Shown piece by piece: positions 35,549 through 45,381 of a stretch of DNA of 64,000 nucleotides. The notes beneath the pieces are model-generated. The model did no database searches. It was not told where the DNA came from and saw nothing but the letters and a program-made list of their open reading frames with translations. The position numbers were made by a program, and so were the translations under genes. Location of the stretch: NCBI RefSeq assembly GCF_030413175.1, contig NZ_CP129212.1, forward strand, positions 1,922,001-1,986,000, read 5' to 3'. This DNA comes from Bradyrhizobium roseum (GTDB lineage: Bacteria > Pseudomonadota > Alphaproteobacteria > Rhizobiales > Xanthobacteraceae). Every line of letters starts with the position of its first letter. The first letter of the stretch is position 1.

Positions 35549-36145
35549 GCAGGACGAGCTGCGTCGAGCAGAGACCTCCGTTCAAGAAGGGGCTCGCGAC
35601 AAAGGCATCACTTCCGCGGCGGCGGAGGCCTTTTCATTTTCAGTTACCGACGCATCGTTCGCCGGAGGCTTTGGCCTTTTCGGCGCGTACCGAGTTTGGT
35701 TTACGGCCTGCCGTCAGTTCGGCGCAGGCCGCAAGAGGCATTGGTTTCAGATCCGGCATGCACGTTGGCTATTATTTGATGATCGCAGCGCTCCTTCTCA
35801 TGGGGCTTGAGGTTCTTTACGCACTTTACCAGCTGGCCACGTTTCTCTAGCGCCCTCGCTGGAATCGTAACCGGGTCTAGATTGTTGTTTTGACGCGTTT
35901 TCCTGACGCGAAGGGACGCCTGCTCAGCGGCACGCTTCACTCGAAAGCGCCACAAAGCGCACGCGCGGGCTGTGGCGCCGATCAAGGATTTCTCAAGGTT
36001 TGCCGCAATCACGCCGCTTTGGCGCCGGGGTCGCTGCCGCACGCTTCCAATTTTAGTCGCAAAATTGCCCGCCGACTCACCCCATTCTCCGCGCGCGACA
36101 ACGCGACTGGGGGCTCGTTACGCATTTCAAAATTGGAGTATCATC
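35549..36145. other. Gene-poor region with at most one tiny gene
   Basis: This 600-base stretch contains no convincing gene except the doubtful 30-residue frame at 35758. The base composition is slightly less GC-rich than around it. Frames that stay open through it have no family features and poor codon use. I see no repeat or RNA gene. It probably holds the promoter of the 36146 gene. Confidence 0.4.
35758..35850 (+). CDS. Possible tiny membrane protein (30 aa)
   Basis: The ATG at 35758 opens a 30-residue frame, MHVGYYLMIAALLLMGLEVL followed by YALYQLATFL, that is almost entirely hydrophobic and ends at TAG 35848-35850. The upstream ribosome-binding site is weak. The strong hydrophobic pattern is the only support, so this is tentative. 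Confidence 0.3.
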   Translation: MHVGYYLMIAALLLMGLEVLYALYQLATFL

Positions 36146-36391
36146 ATGCGAGTAGACCATCCGCAGCTAAATAAGCGAGACCGACGCGCAGAACCCTCAT
36201 TTTGGGTACAGGAACCGACCGACGACGCTTTTTCACTGCTTGAGAATGCCCTGCGGGGCGACGAGCCCGCCCTTCGCCGCCACGAACCGACCGACGAAGC
36301 CCACTCGCTGATCGAAGAGAACGCCCGGCTCCGGGAGCTGCTGTCCCAGCTCTCTGACATCATTCGCAAAAACGGCGTTCACGCGAGATAA
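36146..36391 (+). CDS. Small repeat-containing coiled-coil protein
   Basis: This is an 81-residue protein from the ATG at 36146, with GGAG eight bases upstream. It holds two copies of the short repeat EPTDxAxSLxE (EPTDDAFSLLE and EPTDEAHSLIE) about 27 residues apart. The second runs straight into EENARLRELLSQLSDIIRK, a leucine-heptad helix shared with the 34492-34803 protein. The charged, short sequence suggests a scaffold or adaptor role. Function is unknown. Confidence 0.65.
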   Translation: MRVDHPQLNKRDRRAEPSFWVQEPTDDAFSLLENALRGDEPALRRHEPTDEAHSLIEENARLRELLSQLSDIIRKNGVHAR

Positions 36392-36407
36392 TGCGACGAT
36401 CCAATTT

Positions 36408-36455
36408 CGGCCCCGCCCCGGCAAGAACGGTTTAACCGCAGCCGCGGCGGGGCCG
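36408..36455. terminator. Possible bidirectional terminator
   Basis: A ten-base GC-rich perfect inverted repeat (CGGCCCCGCC and GGCGGGGCCG) with a 28-base loop lies between the small gene ending at 36391 and the convergent ABC operon ending at 36531. No strong T run follows, so the assignment rests on position and stem strength. Confidence 0.45.
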
Positions 36456-36530
36456 CCGTATTTGATGCCTTATTTCACGACGCCGTGTCGCCCGGCATGC
36501 GGCGATGGTCTACGCGGAATGTGCCGCGTT

Positions 36531-37495
<965 letters not shown>

Positions 37496-37499
<4 letters not shown>

Positions 37500-38488
37500 G
37501 CGTGCGCTCCCTGCGTCTCGCCGAGGTGGCAGGCCATGCGATGGCCCGGTGCGACCTCGCGCAGCAGCGGTTCTTCTTCCGCGCAGCGCGCGAAGGCAAA
37601 TCGGCAGCGCGGCGCGAAGCGGCAGCCGGGCGCGGGGTTGATCAGGATCGGCACCGAGCCGCCGATCGCTTCCAGCCGGGTCTTCTGCGCGCTGTCGAGG
37701 TCGATGCGCGGGATCGAACGGATCAGGCCCTGCGTGTAAGGATGGCTCGGGTTTGCGAACAGGCTGTCGACATCGGCCTCTTCGACCACCTTGCCGGCAT
37801 ACATGACGACGACGCGCTGCGCGGTCTCCGCCACCACGCCCATCGCATGCGTGATCAGCATCACCGCCATGCCGAAGCGATCCTTCATGTCCTGCAAGAG
37901 ATCGAGGATCTGCGCCTGGATGGTGACGTCGAGCGCGGTGGTCGGTTCGTCGGCGATCACGAGCTTTGGCTTGCAGGCCAGCGCCATCGCGATCATGACG
38001 CGCTGGCGCATGCCGCCGGAGAACTGGTGTGGATAATCGTGCACGCGGCCGGCGGCATTCGGAATCTGCACCAGCTTGAACATCTCCACGGTGCGGGCAA
38101 GTGCCTCCTTGTGCGAGAGGCCCTCATGGCGACGCAGGACTTCGGCGACCTGCTCGCCGACCGAAAGCACCGGGTTGAGCGACGTCATCGGCTCCTGGAA
38201 AATGAACCCGATCTGCTTGGCCCTGATATCGTCCAGTTCGTGGCTGCTGAGCGGCACCAGGTCGCGGCCCTCGAACAGGATTTCGCCTGCGACGATGCGG
38301 CCGGGCGGCATCGCGATCAGTTTCAGGATCGACATCGCCGTGACGGTCTTGCCGCAGCCGGATTCCCCGACCACGCACAGCGTCTCGCCCTTGTTGAGCG
38401 AGATATCGACGCCGTCGACCGCCTGCAGCATGCCGTCGTCGGTGGAGAAGTGGGTCTTCAGGCCCTTGATCTCGAGCAGCGGCGCCAT
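37496..38488 (-). CDS. Oligopeptide/dipeptide ABC transporter ATP-binding protein (OppD/DppD type)
   Basis: This 330-residue ATPase has Walker [12 protein letters not shown], signature [11 protein letters not shown], Walker [13 protein letters not shown] and the C-terminal [14 protein letters not shown] cysteine region typical of OppD/DppD, where an iron-sulfur site has been found in some members. It overlaps the downstream ATPase by four bases and starts one base after the permease stop. Confidence 0.93.
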
Positions 38489-38489
38489 A

Positions 38490-39419
38490 TCAGATCACCC
38501 GCCGCGCATCGAGCGCGTCGCGCATGCCGTCGCCGATGAAATTGATGGCGACGACGGCGACGAAGATCGCGCCGCCCGGAAAAAGCGCCCAATGCGCGGC
38601 GATGTCGAGAAAGTCCTTGGCGTCGAACAACAGCCGGCCCCAGGTCGGGGTGTCGGGCGGGAAGCCGAGGCCGAGGAACGACAGGGTCGACTCCGCGATG
38701 ATGGCAGCCGCGACGTCGATGGTGCCGGCGATGATCACCGGCCCCAGCGCGTTGGGCAGGATATGGCGCACCACCTGCCGCAGCGGACTGGCGCCGAGCG
38801 CGCGGGCGGCCTCGACAAATTCCTTTTCGCGCAGCGAGAGGAATTGGGCACGCACCAGGCGAGCCACCGGCATCCAGCGCAGGCCGCCGATCACGAGCAC
38901 GATCAGGATGAAGATGCCGCCCTCGGGCCCGAACACCGCCTTCAGCCCGTCGCGAAACAGGTAGATCAGCAGCAGCAGCAGCGGCAGTTGCGGCAGCGAG
39001 AGGAACAGATCGGTCAGCCACATCAGGCCATGCCCGAGCGCGCCGCGCGACATGCCGGCGAGCGCACCGATCAGCGTGCCGATGATGACGGCGACGGCCA
39101 TCGCGGCGAGGCCAACCGCGAGCGAGATGCGCCCGCCATAGATCATGCGGGCGAGGATGTCCTGGCCGAGATCGTCGGTGCCGAAGGGGTGGGCCAGCGA
39201 GGGGCCTTCGAGGCGGGCGTTGAAGTCGATGTCATTGATGCTGACGCGCCAGACGAAGGGGCCGAACACGACGGCCAGCATCAGGACCAGCAGCAGCACC
39301 GCGCTGACCACGGCCATCTTATGCCGGCGATAGCGCCGCCAGGTCTCGCGCCAGGGCGACCAGGCCGGCCGCCGCTCAGCGGAGGGAGATGCGAGGGTCA
39401 AGCCAGCCATAAAGTACAT
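38490..39419 (-). CDS. Peptide ABC transporter permease (OppC/DppC type)
   Basis: This 309-residue inner membrane permease has an N-terminal OppC segment, HPFGTDDLGQDILARMIYGG, about six hydrophobic helices and the EAARALGASPLRQVVRHILPN loop that docks on the ATPase. The start at 39419 lies inside the upstream permease gene (44-base overlap); an ATG at 39410 is an equal alternative. Confidence 0.92.
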   Translation of the reverse strand: MYFMAGLTLASPSAERRPAWSPWRETWRRYRRHKMAVVSAVLLLVLMLAVVFGPFVWRVSINDIDFNARLEGPSLAHPFGTDDLGQDILARMIYGGRISLAVGLAAMAVAVIIGTLIGALAGMSRGALGHGLMWLTDLFLSLPQLPLLLLLIYLFRDGLKAVFGPEGGIFILIVLVIGGLRWMPVARLVRAQFLSLREKEFVEAARALGASPLRQVVRHILPNALGPVIIAGTIDVAAAIIAESTLSFLGLGFPPDTPTWGRLLFDAKDFLDIAAHWALFPGGAIFVAVVAINFIGDGMRDALDARRVI

Positions 39420-40335
39420 CCGCGATGAGATTGAAAAGCACGACGAGACAGGCGAAGACGAAAGTCACCGCCATCACCACCGGCGTGTCGTTGGAGAGGA
39501 TGGAGGAGATCAAGAGCGAGCCGATGCCCGGAATGCGGAAGATCTGCTCGGTGACGATGGCGCCGCCGAACACCGCCGGCATCTGCAGCGCCACCAGCGT
39601 GACCACCGGGATCAGCGCGTTGCGCATCGCATGCTTGATGATCACCCGGGGCTGCCCGAGGCCTTTGGCGCGGGCCGTGGTGACGTAATCCAGACGGATC
39701 ACGTCCAGCATCGCCGAACGCACGAAGCGGGTCATTGAGGCCGCCTGAAACAAACCGAGCACCATCACCGGCATGATGGCCTGCCGAACCTGTTCGACCA
39801 CCCAGCGGAATCCGGTCGCCTTGATGTCTGACGTGTAGACGAACGGCAGCCAGTCGAGCGTGATCGAAAACAGCAAAATGAACAGCAGGCCGGTGAAGAA
39901 GGTCGGCAGCGAAAAGCCGATGAAGGCGAGCGTGTTGGCGACCTGGTCGAAGATCGAGTAGGGCCGGGTCGCGGCGAAGACGCCGACCGGGATCGCGATG
40001 CACAGCGCCAATATTTGCGCCGAGCCGATGATATAGAGCGTCGCCGGCAGGCGCTGCAGGATCAGCGTGTCGACGTTCATCCGGCTGACAAAGGAAAATC
40101 CCCAGTCGCCGTGCAGCATGGCCGTGATCCAGTGCAGGTAACGCAGGTAGATCGGGTCGTCGAGGCCGAACTTGGCGCGAAGCGAGGCGGCGACTTCGGG
40201 CGGCACGTTCGGATTGGTCGCGAGTTCGCTGAAGGGATCGCCGGGCGCCAGCGCCAGCACGATGAACAGCACCAGCGAGATGCCGAGCAGGCTCGGCACC
40301 GCGATCAGCAGACGACGCAGCACATACTGGCTCAT
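39376..40335 (-). CDS. Peptide ABC transporter permease (OppB/DppB type)
   Basis: This 319-residue permease begins YVLRRLLIAVPSLLGISLVLF and has the GDPFSELATNPNVPPEVAA periplasmic stretch and the TARAKGLGQPRVIIKHAMRN ATPase contact loop of DppB proteins. Six transmembrane segments are expected. It forms the channel with the permease encoded just downstream and follows the binding-protein gene after 22 bases. Confidence 0.92.
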   Translation of the reverse strand: MSQYVLRRLLIAVPSLLGISLVLFIVLALAPGDPFSELATNPNVPPEVAASLRAKFGLDDPIYLRYLHWITAMLHGDWGFSFVSRMNVDTLILQRLPATLYIIGSAQILALCIAIPVGVFAATRPYSIFDQVANTLAFIGFSLPTFFTGLLFILLFSITLDWLPFVYTSDIKATGFRWVVEQVRQAIMPVMVLGLFQAASMTRFVRSAMLDVIRLDYVTTARAKGLGQPRVIIKHAMRNALIPVVTLVALQMPAVFGGAIVTEQIFRIPGIGSLLISSILSNDTPVVMAVTFVFACLVVLFNLIADVLYGWLDPRISLR

Positions 40336-40357
40336 GAGGGAAAAATCCCGTCAGCGA

Positions 40358-42154
40358 TCAGCCCGTCGCCTCCCGGTACCAGTCGAACAGATTGTCGGTC
40401 TCGTTGGCCCAGCCGCTGACTACCGGACGCAAGGTGTTGGCGCAGGCTTCCACTTTCAGGCGGTGCATCACCGGGATGAAGACGACATCCTGCATCATGA
40501 TTTCGTTGGCCTTGATGTAGAGCGCGGCCCGCTTGACCGCATCCGTTTCGCCCTCGGCCGCATCGACCGCCGCGTCGAAATCCTTGTTGACCCAGCGCGG
40601 GAAATTGACGCCCTGCCATTTGTTCTCTTTCGTAGCGACATTTCGCGAATGAAAGCGGCGCATCAGTTGGGAAGGATCCGGCTGACTCATCGGGATCTGG
40701 AACATTTCGAGGTCGGCGTAGAATTTGGCGTAGGTGTCGGGGTTGGCGACATCGGAGGAGAAGAACACCGAAGCGACCACCGATTTCAGCTCGACATCGA
40801 TGCCGGCCTTCTGGCAGGCCTGCTTGACGATGGCCTGGGTCTTCTGCCGCGGGCCGTTGATCGCGGTCTGGTACAGCAGCTTCAGCTTCTTGCCGTCCTT
40901 TTCGCGGATGCCGTCCGCCCCCGCTTTCCAGCCTGCATCCTCGAGCAGCTTGGACGCCTTCTCGACGCTGAATTCCCAAGTGGTGTTTTTGGAAACAAAC
41001 TTCTCAGGGCCGTTGAGGAAGTTGGACGTGACGCGTCCGGCGCGGCCGTAGATCACCTTCTTGACGGCCTCGCGGTCGACCAGCATGGCGAGCGCCTTGC
41101 GCACCGCCGGGTCGGACAGCAGCGGATGCTTGGTCTTGATCGAGGAGCGTTCGCCGTCGATCTCGGTATTGGGATCGGTGAAGTTCAGCGCGATGAATTC
41201 GGTGTCGCCGCCGACGGCATAGATGGTCTTGCCCTTGCCGCCCTTTTCCAGCCGCAGCAGGATGTCGTCCTCGACCTGGATGTTCCAGCCGAAATCATAT
41301 TCGCCGGTCTGGATGACGGCGCGCGCGGCCGAAACCGCGTCGCCGCCGCCCTTCATCTCGAGCGTGTCGAAATAGGGGCGGTTCGGCATGTGGTAGTCGG
41401 GATTGAGCTCGCCGCGGATGATGTCGCCCGGCTTGAACTCGACGAATTTGTAAGGGCCGGTGCCGACGGGCGCGAGGTTGTTCGGCGCCTCACGGGACTT
41501 GGCGCCCTTGTATTCCGCGAACAGATGTTTCGGGATGATGCTGCCGGGCGCGCCGACAAAGGCGTCGGCCCAGAACGGCGTCGGCTTCGTGAAGGTGATC
41601 TTGACCGTGAGGTCGTCGATCTTCTCGACGGTGATGTTGCGGTGGACGCCGATGGTCACGGTCGCGGTGGCGGGATCGCGGGCGTATTCCCAGTTGAACA
41701 CCACGTCATCTGCGTTGAACGGTTTGCCGTCGTGCCATTTGACGCCGGGCTTGAGCTTCCACGTCACGGACATGCCATCGGCGGCCAGGCCACCGTTCTG
41801 CAGCGAGGGAATCTCGGCGGCCAGAACCAGCTTCATATTGCCGTCCGGATCCCAGCAGGCGAGCGGCTCGTAGAACAGGCGCGAGCCGTCCTGGTCCTTG
41901 GTGCCGGTGGCAAAATGCGGGTTGAGCAGCGTCGGTCCCTGCCACCACAACAGTTTCAGCGCGCCGCCGCCGCCGCGCTTGGTCGGCTTGTAGGCCGAGG
42001 GGCTCTCAGCCATGGCGACGCCACCGACCGCCAGAATCTGCGTCGCCATCGGCGCGGTGAGACCGAACGCCAGCATCCGTTGAACGAAGCCGCGACGGTC
42101 CATGCGGCCGTCCTTCACCTCGTCGATCATGGTTCGCAGTTCGTGGTCCAGCAT
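40358..42154 (-). CDS. Peptide ABC transporter substrate-binding protein, Tat-exported
   Basis: This periplasmic binding protein (family 5, DppA/OppA-like) has about 598 residues from the ATG at 42154, which follows GGGGA. The N-terminus has a twin-arginine motif, DRRGFVQRML, before a hydrophobic stretch and an AMAES cleavage region, so it is exported folded by the Tat route. The body shows WKLKPGVKWHDGKPFNADDV and the family pattern around NYHMP. The ATG at 42166 is an alternative, and longer readings run into the leader. It is the first gene of the operon. The ligand is a peptide or related molecule, not defined by sequence. Confidence 0.92.
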   Translation of the reverse strand: MLDHELRTMIDEVKDGRMDRRGFVQRMLAFGLTAPMATQILAVGGVAMAESPSAYKPTKRGGGGALKLLWWQGPTLLNPHFATGTKDQDGSRLFYEPLACWDPDGNMKLVLAAEIPSLQNGGLAADGMSVTWKLKPGVKWHDGKPFNADDVVFNWEYARDPATATVTIGVHRNITVEKIDDLTVKITFTKPTPFWADAFVGAPGSIIPKHLFAEYKGAKSREAPNNLAPVGTGPYKFVEFKPGDIIRGELNPDYHMPNRPYFDTLEMKGGGDAVSAARAVIQTGEYDFGWNIQVEDDILLRLEKGGKGKTIYAVGGDTEFIALNFTDPNTEIDGERSSIKTKHPLLSDPAVRKALAMLVDREAVKKVIYGRAGRVTSNFLNGPEKFVSKNTTWEFSVEKASKLLEDAGWKAGADGIREKDGKKLKLLYQTAINGPRQKTQAIVKQACQKAGIDVELKSVVASVFFSSDVANPDTYAKFYADLEMFQIPMSQPDPSQLMRRFHSRNVATKENKWQGVNFPRWVNKDFDAAVDAAEGETDAVKRAALYIKANEIMMQDVVFIPVMHRLKVEACANTLRPVVSGWANETDNLFDWYREATG

Positions 42155-42425
42155 CGTCGTCCCCATTTGTTCTGGTGTTTGTGATGCGCCGCCGGGCGGC
42201 AGCATGGGTATGTTTCTTCGGTAAGATGGCACACCAAATACCCCGGAGGTCAACGTCTGGCTGTTGGCATCCGGTGGTACGGGGGTGGGTTTTGATTTTT
42301 TCTTGGGCAGAAAGTGGCGGCGGCGCTTATCGCTTCGGCAATGCAGCGGTTCCGACGCGGCAAAACCGCGCGGAATCGCACTTTGCACTGCAAAAAATTT
42401 CGTCAGGCGGCCGGGTCGTCCTGGA

Positions 42426-43844
42426 TCAGATCCGCGACATGTCCAGCGGCGGCGCGACGCCATCCGGGAGCGGACTAATATAAGGTGTCCGGCTGGTGCG
42501 CTTCTTGAGGTCGGCCTGGGCGGCGGCGATCAGCTCCGGTTCGGTCAGCGCCCGGACGCCGAGGCCGGCCATCGCCTTCGCCGCCTGCACCATGGCCTTG
42601 TGGGCGTGCGGGCTCTTGCCCTGCGCCACCACCTGCCAGGTGTGAAAGGGCGTGCCGATCGCAACTGTCGGGGCATGGACCTGTACGGTCGGCACCACCC
42701 AGCTGACGTCGCCGACGTCGGTCGAGCCGATCTGCGGGTTGCGCTTGGCATCGAGCGGCACGATGAAATCGGCCAGCGGCCGGTCGGTCGGGTCCATGCC
42801 GATCGAATAGTAGACGGTCTCGATATCCTTGTCGGTCAGCGTGGACTGGATCTGCTTTGCGAAATCCTTGTCGGTGTCGTCGAAATGCGGCGGGCCGAGG
42901 TCTTCCATGATGCCGTGCAGCGCCTGCTCGAGCGGCGTGTTCGGCAGGATGTTGGAGACGGCGGAAATGATCTTCATCTCCACGCTCGTTTCGGTCATCA
43001 GCGCCGCGCCCTGCGCGATCTTGTGGACGCGCCCCACCAGCTCGTTCATGCCGGGCAGGTCACGGGCGCGGATCGAATAGCGCACCCGCGCATGGGCCTG
43101 CACCACGTTGGGGGCGATGCCGCCGGCGTCGAGCAGGGCGTAATGGACGCGGGCGTCGCTCGGCATGTGTTCGCGCATGTAGTTGACGCCGACATTCATC
43201 AGCTCCACCGCATCCAGCGCGCTGCGGCCGAGATGCGGCGAGGCGGCGGCGTGCGAGGTGCGTCCGGTAAAGATGAAGTCGGCGCGCGTGTTGGCGAGCG
43301 ACGGCGTCACCACGACTTCCCAGAAACTCGACGGGTGCCAGGTGATCGCGATGTCGGCATCTTCGAAGGCGCCCGATCGCACCATGAAGGCCTTTGCCGC
43401 GCCGCCTTCTTCCGCGGGGCAGCCGTAATAGCGCACGCGGCCGGGCATCTTGTGTTCGGCGAGCCAGTCCTTCACGGCGGTGGCCGCCAGCAGCGCAGCC
43501 GAGCCGAGCAGATTGTGGCCGCAGCCATGGCCGTGGCCGCCGGCTTCCAGCGGGCGAGGCTCGGCGACGCCGGCCTCTTGGCTGAGACCGGGCAGCGCGT
43601 CATATTCGCCGAGGAAGGCGATCACGGGCCCGCCTTCGCCCCATTCGCCCATCAGCGCGGTGGGGATGCCTGCAACCTGCTCGGTGATGCGGAAACCCTG
43701 ATGCTGCAACTCGGCCAGATGTTCGGCGCAGGAGCGCGCCTCGGTATAGCAGACCTCGGGCATCGCCCAGACCCGGTCGGCCAGTTCGACGAAGCGCGGC
43801 TTGATCGTATCGATGCCACGCCAGATGTTGCTGCGGTTATCCAT
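42426..43844 (-). CDS. M20 family amidohydrolase, AbgB-like
   Basis: This 472-residue metalloenzyme of the M20D peptidase family has the metal ligands in GGHGHGCGHNLLG and the catalytic CPAEEGGAAKAF. The dimerisation domain carries GRTSHAAASPH and a C-terminal histidine in IGTPFHTWQ. It resembles p-aminobenzoyl-glutamate hydrolase subunit B and other N-acyl-amino-acid hydrolases. It lies upstream of the peptide transporter on the same strand, so it may process the imported substrate (inference). The 271 bases between them show no other gene. Confidence 0.9.
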   Translation of the reverse strand: MDNRSNIWRGIDTIKPRFVELADRVWAMPEVCYTEARSCAEHLAELQHQGFRITEQVAGIPTALMGEWGEGGPVIAFLGEYDALPGLSQEAGVAEPRPLEAGGHGHGCGHNLLGSAALLAATAVKDWLAEHKMPGRVRYYGCPAEEGGAAKAFMVRSGAFEDADIAITWHPSSFWEVVVTPSLANTRADFIFTGRTSHAAASPHLGRSALDAVELMNVGVNYMREHMPSDARVHYALLDAGGIAPNVVQAHARVRYSIRARDLPGMNELVGRVHKIAQGAALMTETSVEMKIISAVSNILPNTPLEQALHGIMEDLGPPHFDDTDKDFAKQIQSTLTDKDIETVYYSIGMDPTDRPLADFIVPLDAKRNPQIGSTDVGDVSWVVPTVQVHAPTVAIGTPFHTWQVVAQGKSPHAHKAMVQAAKAMAGLGVRALTEPELIAAAQADLKKRTSRTPYISPLPDGVAPPLDMSRI

Positions 43845-43938
43845 CTTCCGGTTTCCAGTTTTTCAAACGCGAAGGGGCGCAATTGTTATCAGCTTCGCCA
43901 AATGGTGCCAGCGCGGACGAGGCGATCTGCCATGCCGG

Positions 43939-45186
43939 TCATGGCTTGAAGCCATGCGGCTGGAACAACCGGCCTTTCTCCACCACCAGCACCACGCCGA
44001 GCGCGGCCAGCGAGCAGAGCAGAAAACCGGTGGCGAACGGCACCAGCGTGCCGTCGAAATCCTGGCCGATGGTGGCGCCGATGCCTATCCCGAGCAGCGT
44101 GGTGATCGAGCCGTACAGCGAGGCGGCGGTGCCGGCGATATGGCCCTGCGGCTCCATCGCGAGTGCGGTAAAGTTCGAGATCATCAGCCCGAAGGCGAAC
44201 ATCAACAATACCGACAGCACCATGAATAGCGGCAGCGGCAGCACCTGCAGCCTCGCCGCCGCCAGCATGATCGCCGCGATGACCACGTAGCCGATCAGCG
44301 CGGTATGGGAGATCACGCGCATGCCGAGGCGGCCGACGAGCCGGGAATTCACGAAGCCCGCGATGGCGGTGCCGACGGCGACGCCGGCAAACGCGAGCGG
44401 AAAATAGTGCCCGAGCTGATAGATGCCGTTGAACACCTGCTGTGCGATGAAGATGTAGGCAAACAGCGAGCCCAGCACGCCGCCGGCCACCAGCGCGTAG
44501 CCCAGCGTCTGGCGGTGCGTTATGGTCTGGCGAAACGCATCCAGCACCTGGCCGGCGGCAAGCGACCGGCGATTGGCCGGCGCCAGCGTCTCCGGCATGC
44601 GCAGCGCACTCCAGATCAGCGTCACCACGCCATACAGCATCAGCACGACGAAAATGCCGCGCCACTGCGCCAGCAGCAGCACGGCCTGGCCGAACGCGGG
44701 TGCGACGATCGGCACCGCAATGAAGATCATCATCGCCAGCGAGATCACGCTCGCCATGCGCCGCCCGGCATAGCAGTCGCGCACGATCGAGGTGGCGATC
44801 ACCCGCGTGGCCGAGGTGCAGACGCCCTGCAGGGCGCGGGCCAGCAGCAGCGTCTCGAAGGAGGGCGCGGCGATCGCGAGCAGGCTGGCGATGCAATAGA
44901 CGGTCATGCCGCCGAGCAGGATCGGCCGCCGCCCGAACCGGTCGGACAGCGGGCCCATCACGAACTGGCCGAGGCCGAAGCCGACCAGGAAGATCGACAA
45001 CACCATCTGCGGCCGGTTGGCGGACGTGACGTCGAAGGCGGCCGCGATGTTCGGCAGCGCCGGCAGCATGATGTCCATCGCAAGCGGATTGAGCGCCATG
45101 ATGGACGCAATCACGATCACGAATTCGGTGAAGCTCATCGGGCGGTGGCCGGAAGCGGCCACGGCGTTGGCGCCGGTATCGGACAA
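43939..45186 (-). CDS. MFS exporter, Bcr/CflA family
   Basis: This is a 415-residue, 12-span major facilitator of the multidrug Bcr/CflA type. Visible features are DIMLPALPNIAAAFDV in helix 1, the loop motif GPLSDRFGRRPILL between helices 2 and 3, and RALQGVCTSATRVIATSIVRD. Such proteins use proton exchange to export drugs such as bicyclomycin or amino acids such as cysteine. Its substrate is unknown. It is divergent from hemC. Confidence 0.9.
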   Translation of the reverse strand: MSDTGANAVAASGHRPMSFTEFVIVIASIMALNPLAMDIMLPALPNIAAAFDVTSANRPQMVLSIFLVGFGLGQFVMGPLSDRFGRRPILLGGMTVYCIASLLAIAAPSFETLLLARALQGVCTSATRVIATSIVRDCYAGRRMASVISLAMMIFIAVPIVAPAFGQAVLLLAQWRGIFVVLMLYGVVTLIWSALRMPETLAPANRRSLAAGQVLDAFRQTITHRQTLGYALVAGGVLGSLFAYIFIAQQVFNGIYQLGHYFPLAFAGVAVGTAIAGFVNSRLVGRLGMRVISHTALIGYVVIAAIMLAAARLQVLPLPLFMVLSVLLMFAFGLMISNFTALAMEPQGHIAGTAASLYGSITTLLGIGIGATIGQDFDGTLVPFATGFLLCSLAALGVVLVVEKGRLFQPHGFKP

Positions 45187-45381
45187 ACTGAAAACCCTCT
45201 TGTGGGGAGTACCTTATCGATCTTATTGCATCGCACAATCCGCTTTTTGGGAATGGCTGCCCGTCCGCGAGCGGGTCCTGGAACGCCTTACGCAGGCTCG
45301 GAGCCAAAGCCGTTGTTCTGATCGGCCGCTTGCTCTATCCCCTAATCGTCAGGCAGCGCACTGCCTTCGAATGGAGCTATC

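Noticed and set aside
35890..36174. Plus-strand frame of 94 codons over the start of the EPTD-repeat gene
   Set aside because: It overlaps a better supported start in another frame and has no features.
43889..45307. Second long minus-strand frame over the MFS exporter
   Set aside because: It is a shifted frame of the same DNA; the other frame encodes 12 clear membrane helices.
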